DNA of 64,000 nucleotides from Paraphaeosphaeria minitans (Eukaryota; Ascomycota; Dothideomycetes; Pleosporales; Didymosphaeriaceae). The notes beneath the pieces are model-generated. The model was not told where the DNA came from and searched no databases. It worked only from the letters and a program-made list of their open reading frames with translations. Shown piece by piece: positions 45,001 through 57,149 of this stretch. Within the stretch, counting starts at the first letter, position 1. The number at the start of each line of letters is the position of its first letter. A program made the translations under genes and the position numbers. The stretch lies in assembly GCA_015832175.1 (NCBI GenBank), contig WJXW01000001.1, positions 558,001-622,000 on the forward strand, in the 5' to 3' direction.

Positions 45001-47408
45001 GCGTCCTGAGCACGCGGAGAAAACCAAGGTTCAGAAGACTCCAGGCCCATGCAAGAAAAGCATTTGACAGCGAGCTCTGCTTGGCCACGAGAGACTGCGG
45101 CCTCGCCCCACTTCCTGACAAGGAATGATTGTCGTTGCCAATCAGTCGGGAACATGAGACATGTAAGGAGGATGGCCTCCATGAAGTATTTACGAGACAC
45201 ATATACTTCAACGGCATCGTTATGCTCACCTAAGCCGAGCAAGATAGCAACGGCAGGGTGAATGTCGCCCTTCTCAAGTAGACGCTGGACGAACGTTTCA
45301 CCAACTTTTTTTTGGGTACCCTGGCCCATGGAGCTGAGAGCAAGCAGCATCCAGTCAGAGGAGGTCATTGATTCAGACCCGACCATGGATGCCATGAGGT
45401 CGGCACCAGCATCGCCGAGCCACTTCGAAAGCAAAACTGCCGCGGCTGACCCATGAGGATGGCGGGCAACTAGGGTAGTTAGTATTCGACTTCATCAGTA
45501 GAGCGGTGCACTTACGCTCGTCACGAATGAGTTCTTCGATTTCATTCTCCCAACCAAACACTACGCGAAGCATATTCTGGCGGAGGTCGTCTGGGGACCT
45601 TTCGGGACCGAGTTGAGAATTCCGGTATGGAACATCACCAAGCCGAGCTTTGGTGAAAGGAAACAGGTCCATGTGCTTGGTACGATGGCTCTCATCGGGG
45701 CTCCGAAGTACTTCCTTGCGAAGGTGGGAAGAAGTGAAGCGCGAAGACGTAGCTGACGACGTGGACTTTATAGAGATACTCTCGCGAGAAGCACCCATCA
45801 TGGACGAGGTGCCTGACGAGAAAACAGTACCTCCTGAGCTCTTCGACGACCTAGTGTTGGCAGGCTTATCGTATCGGTAACGCGGTCCACGTCCGCTCCC
45901 AGAGGACCTAGAGCTTTGGGAACCCCGACTGGAGACAGGACTAAGAGGGCCAACACGGTCACGGCGCTCCTCCTCCAGTTGGTCCATCTCTTGGGCGATC
46001 TTCTGTAGCGGTGAGAGTACAGCCTGACTCTCGCCTTCACTACTTTCGGATTCAATCAGTACATGCGCCACTGACTTGGGTTGTTGAGCAGTCAGTGGGG
46101 TCTTGCTAGCTTTTTCATGTTGTTCATCGAGAGAGTGAGGAGGAGAAGGGGGAGTGTTAGCGGGAGGATGCTGGACGTTTTGAACAATGGTTGGCGTCCC
46201 ACTAGGATTCAAGTCATATTGCTGCACACCGTAGTTACGACTCATGGTGAACAGGGTAGCAGTGGGGCCGTAGTTGCAAATGGCGGCAACATTGTCGACC
46301 GTGGGCACACTCTCATACGAAACCCGCTTGGTGCGCACATCCCAGGAGGCTGTTTGACTATTGGGTGATGAGTGGTCAGCATGATTTCGTTAAGCGCCGG
46401 GTGCCCGCACTATGCAGGGCAGCCTCATGTGAGCGAACTGGAATACGTACCCTTCCGTGTATTGGACGATTCGGCCATTTTTTGACCACGCGAACCAACA
46501 GGGGCCAGGTTCTCTTTGATCCGATTTGTTGAGGATGCGGATCACACAAGGGGTGTCGCCACCGTGAGCAACCTTGGGGATACTCCACACTCTGAGGTCA
46601 CCATCTGAAGTCTGAGCGGCTAACATTTCAGACTTTTGCTTTGAGGACGATCCATGCCAGGCGAGCCCTGCAATAGGAGAAGGGGCTCTAGGCGTTGTGA
46701 GTGTGTGGAGAATAGTAAATGACGGCTGTAGCGTCGCAATCAGAATCGAGCCATTCAGATATCTGTAGTCGCTTAGCATGAATGTTTCTGGCACGTGCGT
46801 ATTGTTCCAGGGGCCTACCCAATCGCAAACGTCCTGCAGTCTGCCGCAGGAGCCAGTGCCGTAATCGGGTCGAATATGGTTCTCGCAGAAATGTGCTCGG
46901 AGGTTGAGGGTTCAAAGAGGATGATGTTGCCTTGCGCGTTACCTGCTCCGTAGTCAGCAAGATGCGGAACGAGCGACTGAAGCGGATTTCCCTCACCAAA
47001 CGCAACATTGCCGTTCCTCATCCACGACGCAACCCGAATCTGGTCATACGATGCGAAACGAGCCACCTCGTCGCCAGTGAGAAGGTCCCACACAATTGCG
47101 GTACTGCCCGCATCGTAGCTCACTACCAGACGTCCCGCTCCGCGCTCACTGACGGTGTCGGCAGAGATCCACGAAACGTCTTCGCGATGCCGGGTAAATC
47201 TTCTTTCCACGGCCAGAGTGTCATGGTGAAGACACAGAATGACATTGCGCTGGGCGTAGAGCAGGAAAGAAGCTGTGGCGGCGCATGGCTCAAAGGCAAA
47301 TTCGTCGCTTCCTGGAGTGATGCTAGGGGTCGGCGGCTTATGCTGAACATCTGAGCGCACAGAAGAACCTCGCGACGCCGAGCGCTGCCTGGCGAGCCCG
47401 GACGACAT
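42081..47408 (-). CDS. Large WD40 plus helical-repeat protein, 1,710 aa
   Basis: Exons 47408..46819, 46762..46451, 46357..45516 and 45469..42081. The N-terminal 400 residues are a WD40-like propeller (AGRLVVSYDAGSTAIVWDLLTGDEVARF, GLAWHGSSSKQKSEMLAAQTSDGDLRVWSIP, NGRIVQYTEGQTASWDVRTKRV). Residues 400-560 are acidic and Ser-rich. A helical stretch follows (RQNMLRVVFGWENEIEELIRDE .. LLSKWLGDAGADLMASMVG .. HPAVAILLGLGEHNDAVEVYVSRKYFMEAILLTCLMF .. WGEAAVSRGQAELAVKCFSCM), like the TPR region of Gemin5-type proteins. The C-terminal 900 residues are disordered, rich in Ser/Arg and Pro, with poly-Pro runs. WD40-TPR proteins of this layout act in RNA or vesicle complexes. I cannot assign a yeast orthologue. 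Confidence 0.85.
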
Positions 47409-50400
47409 GGTGCGCGGGCCTGGGGAAGTGGCTGGTCAGTCAGTGGAATTGGAGTTGCGAGACGCCCACACGGCGCATGGCGAGGGCAGACAGAAACGAT
47501 AAAGACTTGGGGAGTACAATCAGGGGCTTCCAGAAGGGCGTGGGTGAAACTGAGAGGACAGGGCCGGAGAATTGAGACTCACAGCAACGTGCGCGCTAAA
47601 GAGCAGTGCAGCTGTTCCCAAGCTCTACGGCGTTTAAAGGGCGGTATAGTTCAGCCCCGCCCTGGCTGACTGGGGTTGCAAGTCGGTGAGAAACGAATCT
47701 GCATGCGCCCGTTCTCTAGGAAGGGGGGGGGGTTTCACGGCCAAGATGCAGCTGGAGGGACAGACGGCCGGCAGAAGAGACAGAAAGGGTGAGGAGAAAA
47801 GCAGCAGAAGGGTGGGTGAACGAGCGAGAGTTGATGCAGTAGCTGGCCTGGACCTATCAAGGGCCGGCGCTTACGATGGGCAGGATGGATTGATTTCTGC
47901 TCAGAATAGGACGAGCAATGGTCGGATCAGAGTCAAGGCAAGCCTCGAACCCACACGCTTGAGCGTAACGAGGACAGGAACCGGGGACAGTGAGGCGTCT
48001 AACGGCTGGGGTCGGGCGGCGCTTCATTCATTTGCTGGCGTCGGTGGTGGCTCGAGATGGATGTCGGACTCGACGAAGCAGCGAGATGCATGGTGGTCGC
48101 CAAGCTGGCCAGCCCAAGTGACACGACGGCATCGTTGGCCAAGTTTCGCGCTGCAGAAAGCGCGGTGCCTGCATGGGATGAACAGCGCAGCCTCTCAACG
48201 GTGGCGATGGCACAGGGACGAAGACGTCGTCGACGGGGGTTCAGGATGAGGAGGGCAGCGCGTCAGGTGATTGGATGCGCCGAAGTGACAGAGGCAAGCC
48301 TAATCACGCTGGCGACCCTATCACGATGCGCAGCCCGTGGGCCTCTGGTAGGTACGGGCCGCCGCGGCATGATCATCCTCCAGGCCATGCCCAAGCAGTG
48401 CAACCCATCGCGACCAGGACCACCAGGACCACCAGGACCAACACCAACACCGCAGCATACCTACATACCGGTATATCAGACCGCAAGCTCCACCGACACC
48501 TGCGATCTTCTGGAGTCTGGACATGGCGCGACCGTCGCACCACGCTCGGTGCCAGCCCCCAGCCGCCTCCACGACGGCACTTGGGGGCTGTTGGGGGGGG
48601 GGGCCATTTGCACGTCGCAGAACCCTCCCTTTGCTCGGAAATGGCCATGATGTCTCGTGGAACGGGATCGTGTGCTTCTCCACTCCCGAAATGCAACACG
48701 AGGGCGAACTGCTTCCTAGCACGCATCCGCAGTCGCGCAGGGCTCCAGTGCAGCGGTCAACCCGACCCATACTGCCACCCGACAGCGTGTTATCGCAAGG
48801 TACAGCACTGCAAGTGGGAATACGGATCCGTTCACGCATACATACGCTGCTCGACCCCTTTGCCCAGGTACCCCTCTGATCTGACCAACGCACGCCTCTG
48901 GCCTTTTGCTTCTGAGGTACATGGACACACGCTGTTGCTGTTCGGCTGGAGCGGTGCCGCAAGCCCCTCCGTCGTCCCGCAGTGACTTACAGCTGTCCGA
49001 GCTTCGTCGATCCGCGAGGGAACTTGCACAGTGCTGTATGCACGCTGGACCAAACGCAAACCCATATTGGCTTTCATCTTGATTGACCCCCGCCCCAGCC
49101 TCCTCGATTCTCTAGCAGCAACGAACCAGCGGCCCGGCCGGGCGTCTTATCGTGCTGGCAATATTCTGCTGCTGCCATTAACGACGAGCCAGTGCTCATC
49201 AAAGCTCTAGATCTCGCTCCAACAAGACGTTCGCTATGTGGCGCGCAAGCTATTAAGCGCCCGCACTAGCAGCTTGAGCTTGCCCCTGTCGTGCAGCCAC
49301 TTGCCCACCCCACGTTTCTCACCGCAGACGAGACGGTGATGTGAGCCTTCCTTACTGCAACCCAACACACTTTTCCAGAACGTCCCGGCAGTTCACTCTG
49401 AGACGGGACAAGCTCCTGGGTCCGCGCTGAGACTCGGTGGAACGCAGAGCATGCGTCGGCGACCGGAAAAGTCCTTTTCTTCCCACCAGAGTCACCACCA
49501 CAAGCACCTTTCGCTTAAATTCGCATGGCCGCTTACCACGAACCGGATCCCGTGCAGCGATTTTGGATTCCTGCAAGGTCACGGGTCTGCCAAATCTCGT
49601 GGCGTGCGTACCTGGCTACGTTTCTTGGAAGCGTCACCGCCGTGCTATTCGTGCGCGTTCGCATGTGGTAACTTTTACGATGTCCAGTCGCCTTCGCAGC
49701 CGTGGGCCCCCGTATGCTTCTTGCACACCGACTTGATGCCCAACAATTCCAGTGAAGAATCCAGCTCGTGATCTGGTTCGGCGCGAGGGACTGTGAAGCG
49801 CAGCGGCAACTCTATGCAAACCGCCAATGGCAATCTTCATCACCATGGGGGAGAGGAACATCACATTGCTATGTTATGCGCGTGAAGCTCGAGGGATGGA
49901 ATGCTGACGCGCCATCGAGGCATTTCGGACCCATTCAATCGATACCTCAACGAATGAGCATAATGAGGCTGACCTTAGGATTGCCGTGCGAGCCCGAAAT
50001 CAGACTATGTATGTACCTTGGGGGCATGAGAGGGCCGATGGAGTAAAGCCGGTGTTAGATCTTCGCACTCACCGCCAGATCCAGCAGCCCCTCAGCGCCG
50101 ACAACCTGGAGACGAGCCTTCACCAGGTCAGTACACAGGATATCAAATCGGAAGGAGATAATGTCGCGACATAGCACAGAACAAAGGACAGCTTGAGTAC
50201 GAAGTCAATCAATAAATAATATTCGCTGGGTATCTGATGGAAGGGGTATCAATGAGGAAAGGCGCGACCGCCACCACAGCCCAATACGTTGTGCGGCAGC
50301 TCGCGCATTAAGAACATCCCGTTCCAGTCGCTATGTTCCGTTTATCGGAGGGGTATCAAATGCAAATCCCGCGAATCCCAGAACGCCTGCAAATGCCAAA

Positions 50401-51076
50401 GACCCATCACACCCCAGCACCCAATGCGAGGCGAGCGCTTGCTCGACCTCCAACTTCCTTCGCTTCGCTTCACTACACGGCACTGCGTCTGCGGTCCGAC
50501 AGTACCAGCCTGTAGATCGTTCCATCTAGACAGGGCAACACGAAGGCGGCCAGGGCGAGTCAGGCCCAGACGTGAAGAGGCGTCGCACGTCAGCACGACT
50601 GGGTGAGACGGCAACGTGAAGTGCGACGCAAGGCTGCGATGGTAACGTGCGCCCTGCGACTCCATACTCCTGTCATGCTCAAGGGTACTGTCACGTTCAG
50701 GAAGTACCAAAGACCTGTCGGGTTCCGGTGCTGAGTCGTCGATGTCGATGTCGAAGTCGATGTCCGGACCTGGTCCGAGTGCGGAGCGGAATGCATCGCA
50801 CAGTGTGGCTGGACCGCAGAGCCCATCCGCGTACGGACAGGACTCGGCATCGATTGAAACCAATCGAAGATAAAAAGGGCCCCGAGATCAAAATGCCCGT
50901 GGTGGGATGAGAATGTAGCGCTACTAGCAGCGCTAATGGCAGTGCGCTGACGTCATGCCGTTGATGTTGTTGTAGACAACCGAAAGAAGACTGGACAAGG
51001 CGTTAGCGGCTGTTTTTCTGCAAGCGTGGCAGCAGGTTTGAACTTACAATGAGGTAAACAGATTCAAGATACTCGT
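47409..51076. other. GC-rich gene-poor stretch, part 1
   Basis: No conserved protein or clear exon chain. Frames of 100-236 codons on both strands overlap one another and are low complexity, as expected in GC-rich DNA. G-runs occur near 47720 and 48591-48602. A Pro/Gly-type repeat of ACCAGG lies at 48412-48455. Confidence 0.5.
48412..48455. repeat. ACCAGGACC-type microrepeat
   Basis: A GACCAGGACCACCAGGACC series grades into ACCAACACC, about 44 bp in total. Confidence 0.55.
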
Positions 51077-51526
51077 TCAGTCGCGCTGGGCCTCGGGCGA
51101 CTCGGAGATGGGGGTCATGGGCTTGCTGGAGCGGCTGGACTTGCGGCCACTGCTGCGCCTGCGTTGCTGCTGCTGCTGCTTCTTCGGCTTCTCCGAGGCG
51201 AAGAGTGGCGGCAAGATGGGGAAAGCTTGGGCCATCGGGGGTTGGCGTGGCGGTGCAGGTGCTTCCTGGAGGTAGGGGCACGAGAAGTCGTCGTCCAGGT
51301 CCTCGCCGAAGAGGTCGGCGTCGCTGATGTAGGAGCTGGGTGTGCTGCGATACCCGAGTGCGCTACCTGTTGGCCAGGAAGGGTAAGCACATGACGAACC
51401 GCGGCTGGAGGTGGACGATTCTATGGAGCAGTTGCTGTAGAGGGAGTCGGTCGGTGAAGACATGGTCTTGATGGAGATGGGGAGCGACTTGGATGGCGAA
51501 GAACCTGGGGAAGTTTCGAAGTGCAT
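51077..51526 (-). CDS. Small Ser-rich protein, likely conserved in filamentous fungi, 149 aa
   Basis: A single exon. The protein starts MHFETSPGSSPSKSLPISIK, is Ser/Thr/Pro-rich, then has a striking SSYISDADLFGEDLDDDFSCPYL block, a QQQQQRRR tract and ends KPMTPISESPEAQRD. These two motifs look like short linear docking or phosphorylation motifs. No domain, signal peptide or membrane segment is visible. It is likely disordered. I believe similar proteins exist in other filamentous ascomycetes but cannot verify it. It is the only gene I support in the surrounding 9.7 kb. Confidence 0.6.
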   Translation of the reverse strand: MHFETSPGSSPSKSLPISIKTMSSPTDSLYSNCSIESSTSSRGSSCAYPSWPTGSALGYRSTPSSYISDADLFGEDLDDDFSCPYLQEAPAPPRQPPMAQAFPILPPLFASEKPKKQQQQQRRRSSGRKSSRSSKPMTPISESPEAQRD

Positions 51527-53680
51527 CGCGGTTGTTGTGGGGCTTGGGTTGTTATATATTGTTTGCGGGCGTACTCGGCTGGGAAACCACTGAAATGCTC
51601 TCGGGCGCGCTTTTTCGCGTGGTCGCCGTTCAGCTAGCGCGGGAGTAGCGTGAAGGAGTAGTGTGAAGGAGGTCTACCGAGGCGGGAAGGGTCTGGGTGT
51701 ATGACGGCGTGGCAGAGCGGGACCCAGATCCGACGGGTTAGAGGATGGCGAAGAAATGCCGGTGCTTGGGCGGGCGCGCGAAACCTGTTGTGGAAGATGG
51801 TGTCAAGTCCAAGACAGGATGAGCGAGGGCTGAGATGGAGGTAAATAGGCAGCGGTAATGAGGCGAGAATGAGATCAGGAGGCCGAGTCAGAAGCAATGT
51901 GACTCTGCCCACGCAGAGTGTGTCTCGAACCGGAATCAGATGCTCTGGAAGCGGGAGGCTGGCCCTTGCGGCGTTATATCTTCCGTCGCCCATGCCAACC
52001 CCGGGCTACGGCTCGCGACGCATGGAACGGAAACGCGCTGTCGGATCCTGATTTGCTTCTTCTGACTTACGGTGAGTTACCGCCTTTTTGACTCGCTGCC
52101 ACTAGGATTGGTCCCTGCTTGACCGCCGGATGCGACCTGTAAGCCCCCATGCCCACTCTGCTGCGCAACCCCGGCTCGCGCGACCGCCATTCCCCATGCG
52201 AAAATCGCAGACTGGGTGCTCTCGAGAAAAGATGACTTGTCACGGCCTGCTCAGCAACGCAGCAACAGTCGGGCTGAGCGGCGTCGTGCCGTGTGCTGTG
52301 TGCTGTGTGCTGGCCCAGTCCCCCGTTGGCAGCGCCTGAGTCGGGCCGCCACCTGGCAAGGACTCGTGGCGCCCTCCTGATCGTGACCCTGAATCACAAG
52401 GCGAAATCTCCACGACTCCACTGATGCTTCGTGGGCACAGTCCAATGCCCCCACGAGGTTTTGCGGGAAAACGGGACCGTGTCCAGTGTCGCCCACTCCT
52501 CCGGACGACGCCCAAGCTCCTCCCACAGTCAGCCTAGGGGCGATCACTTCGGTAGGGCTCCTCCGACATTCATCCGCCCGTTTACATTGCCAGATGGGGA
52601 TGCTCCGCGTGAGCCTGCGGGTTGCTGTCCGCTGATCCGCCATGTGAGAGCGCTTCGCAAATACAGGCTTGCGACGCTGATGGCTCTGCGCGTCGTCGCA
52701 GCGAACCCCCTAACCGTTCGCCTTCACTGGCTCGCCACGCTGCGAAACGAAACACCCCCCCAAACTTTGCTGGAGTCTGGAGCCTGAAGAACTCCAAGGT
52801 CTGACTCCGCATCTGAACCTTCTGCGTCTCTTGCGTTTAGCCGTGTCGTAACCTGGGGTACATTAGCCTCGAACACGACCATCTAAGGGAGCTGTCTCCG
52901 TCGCATATTCTAGTCTCTGCGACTACTCTCCACTACTCTAGAGTTTAGGGAAAGTCTTCATCCGGACGTCCACATGTGATTGACATGGTAACCATCGCAA
53001 CGAGCGGCCAGGCGGACGATCGGTCGACAGCGACACCCTTCATGCGATGGGATGCTCAAGGTGGTCAGCTCCCCCCAACGCCGTGCCGCTCCGACGGACC
53101 CGGTGTTGCCCATTGTTGCGTTGCGTGCAGGAATTAAGGCGGCTGGTGCGACCTCACGGTTTGCCGTATACTTTTTTTGTTTTTGCTCTTTTCTGGTTCA
53201 CAAGGCTGAGCACGCCGGTAATGACGGGTCATCTCTGCAGCCAGCGCTCCCGTCATCTTCACCCACACCCGCCTACCGGAGTACCCGCATGCAGTCGGGC
53301 TGTTACACAGTACACAGATTGCAATGCGACCCGAAATAAACACGGCCCTCGGTGTACGTACTCCCGTGACGAGTGGCCACAACCTTGCCAAATGCTCAAA
53401 TCAGCCAGAATGGGTGCGGCTCTGTGCTGTGGTGCTTGCAATCTCGGCTCTCTCGACGGGCACGTTGGGTTTCAGGCTTCAATGGATCATGGTAAATTGC
53501 AACTTTCTGAACCGGGACTATGGAAGGCGCTTGGGCATAGTGGATACGGATCCTTGGTTTTTGGTGGATGTCGCGATATTGGAAGACGCACTAGAAGGAG
53601 CGAAGAAGGTTTTCCCAGCCTTCAGCCCTCTGCCGGCAATCCACTTTTGCCGTCCAACCCTGCGTCTGGAAGAACTTCGC

Positions 53681-53703
53681 GCAGACGCAGACGCAGACGC
53701 AGA
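53681..53703. repeat. GCAGAC microsatellite
   Basis: Four nearly exact copies of GCAGAC. Confidence 0.7.
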
Positions 53704-54114
53704 GCACGCGGAAGAAGGTAGCTCGAAGAGCTAATGCGAGTGGCCGATGGGCCAAGATGGGAAGGCAAAACGCTTGTCAAACTCCCCGTCTCGACTCTCC
53801 GACATGCATTCCTGCAGAGTTTTGCGCGTTCGGCTGCGAGAACGGCCGTTCGTTTGCAAACCGATGCGGCTCGCGGCAGAAGCTCCGCGACTCCTTGCGT
53901 CCTGCGTCCTGTGTCCTGCGCGAGTCGTGCAACCAAGCGAGCAGCCGTTGAAAGATGCAAAGTTCGCATCCGCTTCCGCGAACGCTGTGACCCGTTTCAA
54001 CACGACTCGCACCCTAGGTACAAGACGCGAAGGCAGGCCAGCCTTCCAGCGTTCCCCGCGAGACGTCCAATTTCGCTGTTCGACGCCCGACGCCCAAGAG
54101 CTGCCCTATCCGTC

Positions 54115-54143
54115 ACTGCCCACTGCCCACTGCCCACTGCCCA
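54115..54143. repeat. CACTGCC tandem, four copies
   Basis: A 7-bp unit repeated four times. Confidence 0.8.
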
Positions 54144-54480
54144 CGGAGCCGCTGGTGGGTGCACGCCGAAAATGACGGATAGCGCAGCAACGGGCTCCGC
54201 ACTTGTCGTCCAGACCCCCTATCAAACAAGGCTCATCGGCGGGCGCCGTCGGTCCCCTTCGCCCTCCTTCGGGGTTGACCGAGGCGCTTCGGAGCGCGCG
54301 ACCTGTGCTTCCACGTGTGAGCACTGCGGCTCGGGGAGGCTAGCCTACCAAAAAGCGATGTCTGGTTGCCCACGAGGGGGGGGGAGCGGATCCGACGCTA
54401 CAGTGCACACCAAGGAGAGAAACCTCTGGGTCAGGGTGCCGAGGTGGAGGAAGAAATTCCGAGGCGGAAGAAAATGCCTA

Positions 54481-54540
54481 GGTGCGGTTGCGGTTGACTA
54501 GGTGCGGCTGCGGTGGACTAGGTGCGGCTGCGGTGGACTA
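54481..54540. repeat. 20-bp tandem repeat, three copies
   Basis: The unit is GGTGCGGCTGCGGTGGACTA. Copies 2 and 3 are identical and copy 1 has two changes. Confidence 0.85.
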
Positions 54541-54596
54541 GGCTACGGAAGATGTCCTTTTCCACCACAGGCAGATGTTTTCTCCACGACTACATG

Positions 54597-54862
54597 TCCA
54601 GACCTCATTCCCATGTGATGACGCAGATTTACAACCACGAAACAGTACAGATGTAAAATCACGACTACCTCATCATGTGATGATATAGATTTGTACTCAC
54701 GACCACATTCACGTGATGATATATCTACAATCACGACCACATTCACGTGATGACATATCTACAATCACGACCACATTCACGTGATGACATATCTACAATC
54801 GCGACCTCATTCACGTGATGCCATATTTACAATCACGACCACATTCCCATGTGACGATACAG
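54597..54862. repeat. 34-bp minisatellite with CACGTG
   Basis: The motif CACGTGATGA starts at 54710, 54744, 54778 and 54812, exactly 34 bp apart, followed each time by a form of CATATCTACAATCACGACCA. Degenerate copies extend left to about 54597 and right to 54862. Confidence 0.85.
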
Positions 54863-55476
54863 GATCACTCGTTGGTGGGAAACGACGTCGGCTTCAAACG
54901 GTAGGAAAGGCAGAAGACAAGCAGTTGGTGGAGTCTCGGCGGGGGCATTTTCCCGTAGATAGCGGCACGACAGCGGACAGGTCCGCTACGCTGCAAGTCA
55001 CTGCAAGTCACCGCTGCTCACGCGGTTGTCGCGCTGGGAAACTCACCCACGCAACGGGCAGCGAGCAGCGGGCAGCGCCAGATGCATGTCGTGCTCTGCT
55101 CTCTCTCGCTCCAGGCCAGGCCGACACCAAGACCCATCTGGACTCTCGACACCATGTTACTGTCCTCTCCACTCCAGACCGACCAGCTGTGCGCAGGCCT
55201 GGATCGTAAACGTCCACTTGCTTTTCCGTACCCGCGTTACCCACCGTGCTCTGGGCTTTGGATCCATTCCCCACACGCATCGATAAGCAGCCGCTGTTGC
55301 GATAGATACCGTAGTGTACGGGTTACATGTCGATGTGCCAGCGCGCCGACAGCGGTGCAGCGACACCTCAACGCGGGGTAGTCTACGGTTACAGGTATAC
55401 CTGCCTGCCTACCACATTGCCACCGGTAGGTACAGGTATACCCACCACATTGCCACCTCGGCCGCCCGCTCGCTCG

Positions 55477-55519
55477 CTTACTTACCTACCTACCTACCTA
55501 CCTACCTACCTACCTACCG
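55477..55519. repeat. CTAC microsatellite
   Basis: About ten tandem ACCT units. Confidence 0.85.
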
Positions 55520-55829
55520 TGTCGCGACCCACCTCGCATCTACATTGTCTCCCGGACTTGGTGTGCACAGCTTCCATTTCCCTACTTGGAGCAGTGACAC
55601 GTTGTTTTGGGACATGACAGGTGCGAGGCCGAGTTCTCCACGACCCACCGATCCCGCTTACTCTGTCGTGGCTCTACGGTGTCAATTTTTCTTATTTTAG
55701 TTGCCGTGACAAGATGTGCTTCTACGGAGCAAGACAGTCCGCTACGGGCGCGTGGAGATTGACTCCGTGGGGGCGACAGTCGGGCGTTTCTGCCCCGGAC
55801 GACTGCCCACCCTGCCGCCTGCGACGCAT

Positions 55830-55927
55830 CACTCTCTAGACTCTCACCGTCAGCGTTCCATTCACTCTCTAGACTCTCACCGTCAGCGTTCCATTCACTC
55901 TCTAGACTCTCACCGTCAGCGTTCCAT
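55830..55927. repeat. 33-bp tandem repeat, three copies
   Basis: Copies start at 55830, 55863 and 55896 with no differences that I can see. The unit is divisible by three and open in the plus frame, giving SLDSHRQRSIH repeated. Confidence 0.85.
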
Positions 55928-56364
55928 CTCCCACACGCAGCCCGAGCACCTGAACCCTACATCATCTGTCCCGCGTCGTCTTTCAGGGTTCGATGACAAC
56001 CAACATGCCACTTCTCACCCTCTGTACGCCCACACAACCAATAACTCTCCCCCCCCCCTCCCCCAGCAAAACCCATCCCCGTGGCGGTGAGGCCTCACGC
56101 GCCGTCTCAGCCTGAAAAGCGCCTGCACACCGCGCCATGGCGACGCCCGCCCGCCCTTCACCATCCCCAGGTTTCCAAGTTCGTCGCCGGCAGAGACGAT
56201 GACTCAACATCACCGAAGGGGTCGAACAAGCGCTGGAGCAGCCCCGGTCCGGTCCTGCTGAACTTCACACACCGCGTTTGCCGTCATCGACTGCGCGTGG
56301 CGAGCTCGGTGGGGCCGAGTCGAGCAGGATCAAGCAAGACGTAAGAGTCACGATGCGATGGCGC

Positions 56365-56399
56365 CTCGTCTCGTCTCGTCTCGTCTCGTCTCGTCTCGT
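56365..56399. repeat. TCTCG microsatellite
   Basis: Seven TCTCG-type units in a row. Confidence 0.85.
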
Positions 56400-56514
56400 G
56401 GCATCACGGCTGTCCGGTCAAGTGGCAGGGCACGGCAGATGGCCGCAGAGCCAACGGACCGTCGAGTGGACGTGTCGATCCCCTCGGACCGCAGGCGCGC
56501 ACGGCAAGGCACGG

Positions 56515-56540
56515 CAGAGCAGAGCAGAGCAGAGCAGAGC
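56515..56540. repeat. AGAGC microsatellite
   Basis: Five exact AGAGC units. Confidence 0.85.
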
Positions 56541-56889
56541 ATGACCCATCGAGGCGCTGATGCCAAACATGATTTCTAGCATCTCTCCGGCCGACGACGA
56601 GGGGTAGAAAGCCCCGCCCTGCTGCTCGCGCGAGGCAATGAACGCCGCAGACGCAGATGCCGACGCCGACGCTGCATCCACATGCCCGTCCGTAGCGTAT
56701 CTAGGTAGTCTCGCATTCACAGCCTCATCATGCTCATCCTTCCTCGTCACGCCAGACTAGATACCTAGATAGCTCTCTACGGCTCCCACGAGTGCAAGCT
56801 GCTAGATCCTATTGACCACGTGCTCCAGCTCGTCGAATCGGCGTTGACACTGGCTCCCAACGGCAACGATGCTCGCCCGTTCACTGATC

Positions 56890-56922
<33 letters not shown>

Positions 56923-57149
56923 AGTATTGACCACGTGCTCCAAGTCGTCGGTGTCACGATTTCACTAGATCATTGACCAAGTCCGTAGTCCATTATTGGG
57001 ATGTTTATTCTTTTAGTTGGCTGGCTCTTCATATTTTCGGCCACGAATCTCGCTACGCCTATGTAGCTTTGTCGATAGCTCTGAGAAATGGTTCCATCGT
57101 TGCGAGTATTGCGCGTGACATCCGTCTCCATCACACCTGCTCACTCAGC

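Larger units (their letters stand above)
51527..57149. other. GC-rich, satellite-rich gene desert, part 2
   Basis: Many overlapping chance frames and no recognisable protein. At least eight separate micro- or minisatellites lie between 53680 and 56540 (listed individually). A repeat of 25 bp with CACGTG lies at 56811 and 56926. Any transcript here may be non-coding. Confidence 0.5.

Noticed and set aside
47686..48985. Several 100-236-codon frames on both strands
   Set aside because: They overlap each other and reflect GC-rich sequence; no domains or exon logic.
50342..50863. 173-codon minus frame with an acidic DIDFDIDIDD run
   Set aside because: The run arises from a simple GATATCGA-like repeat, with no other protein-like feature.
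53047..54501. Two long plus-strand frames (224 and 255 codons)
   Set aside because: They run through microsatellites and have no recognisable motifs.
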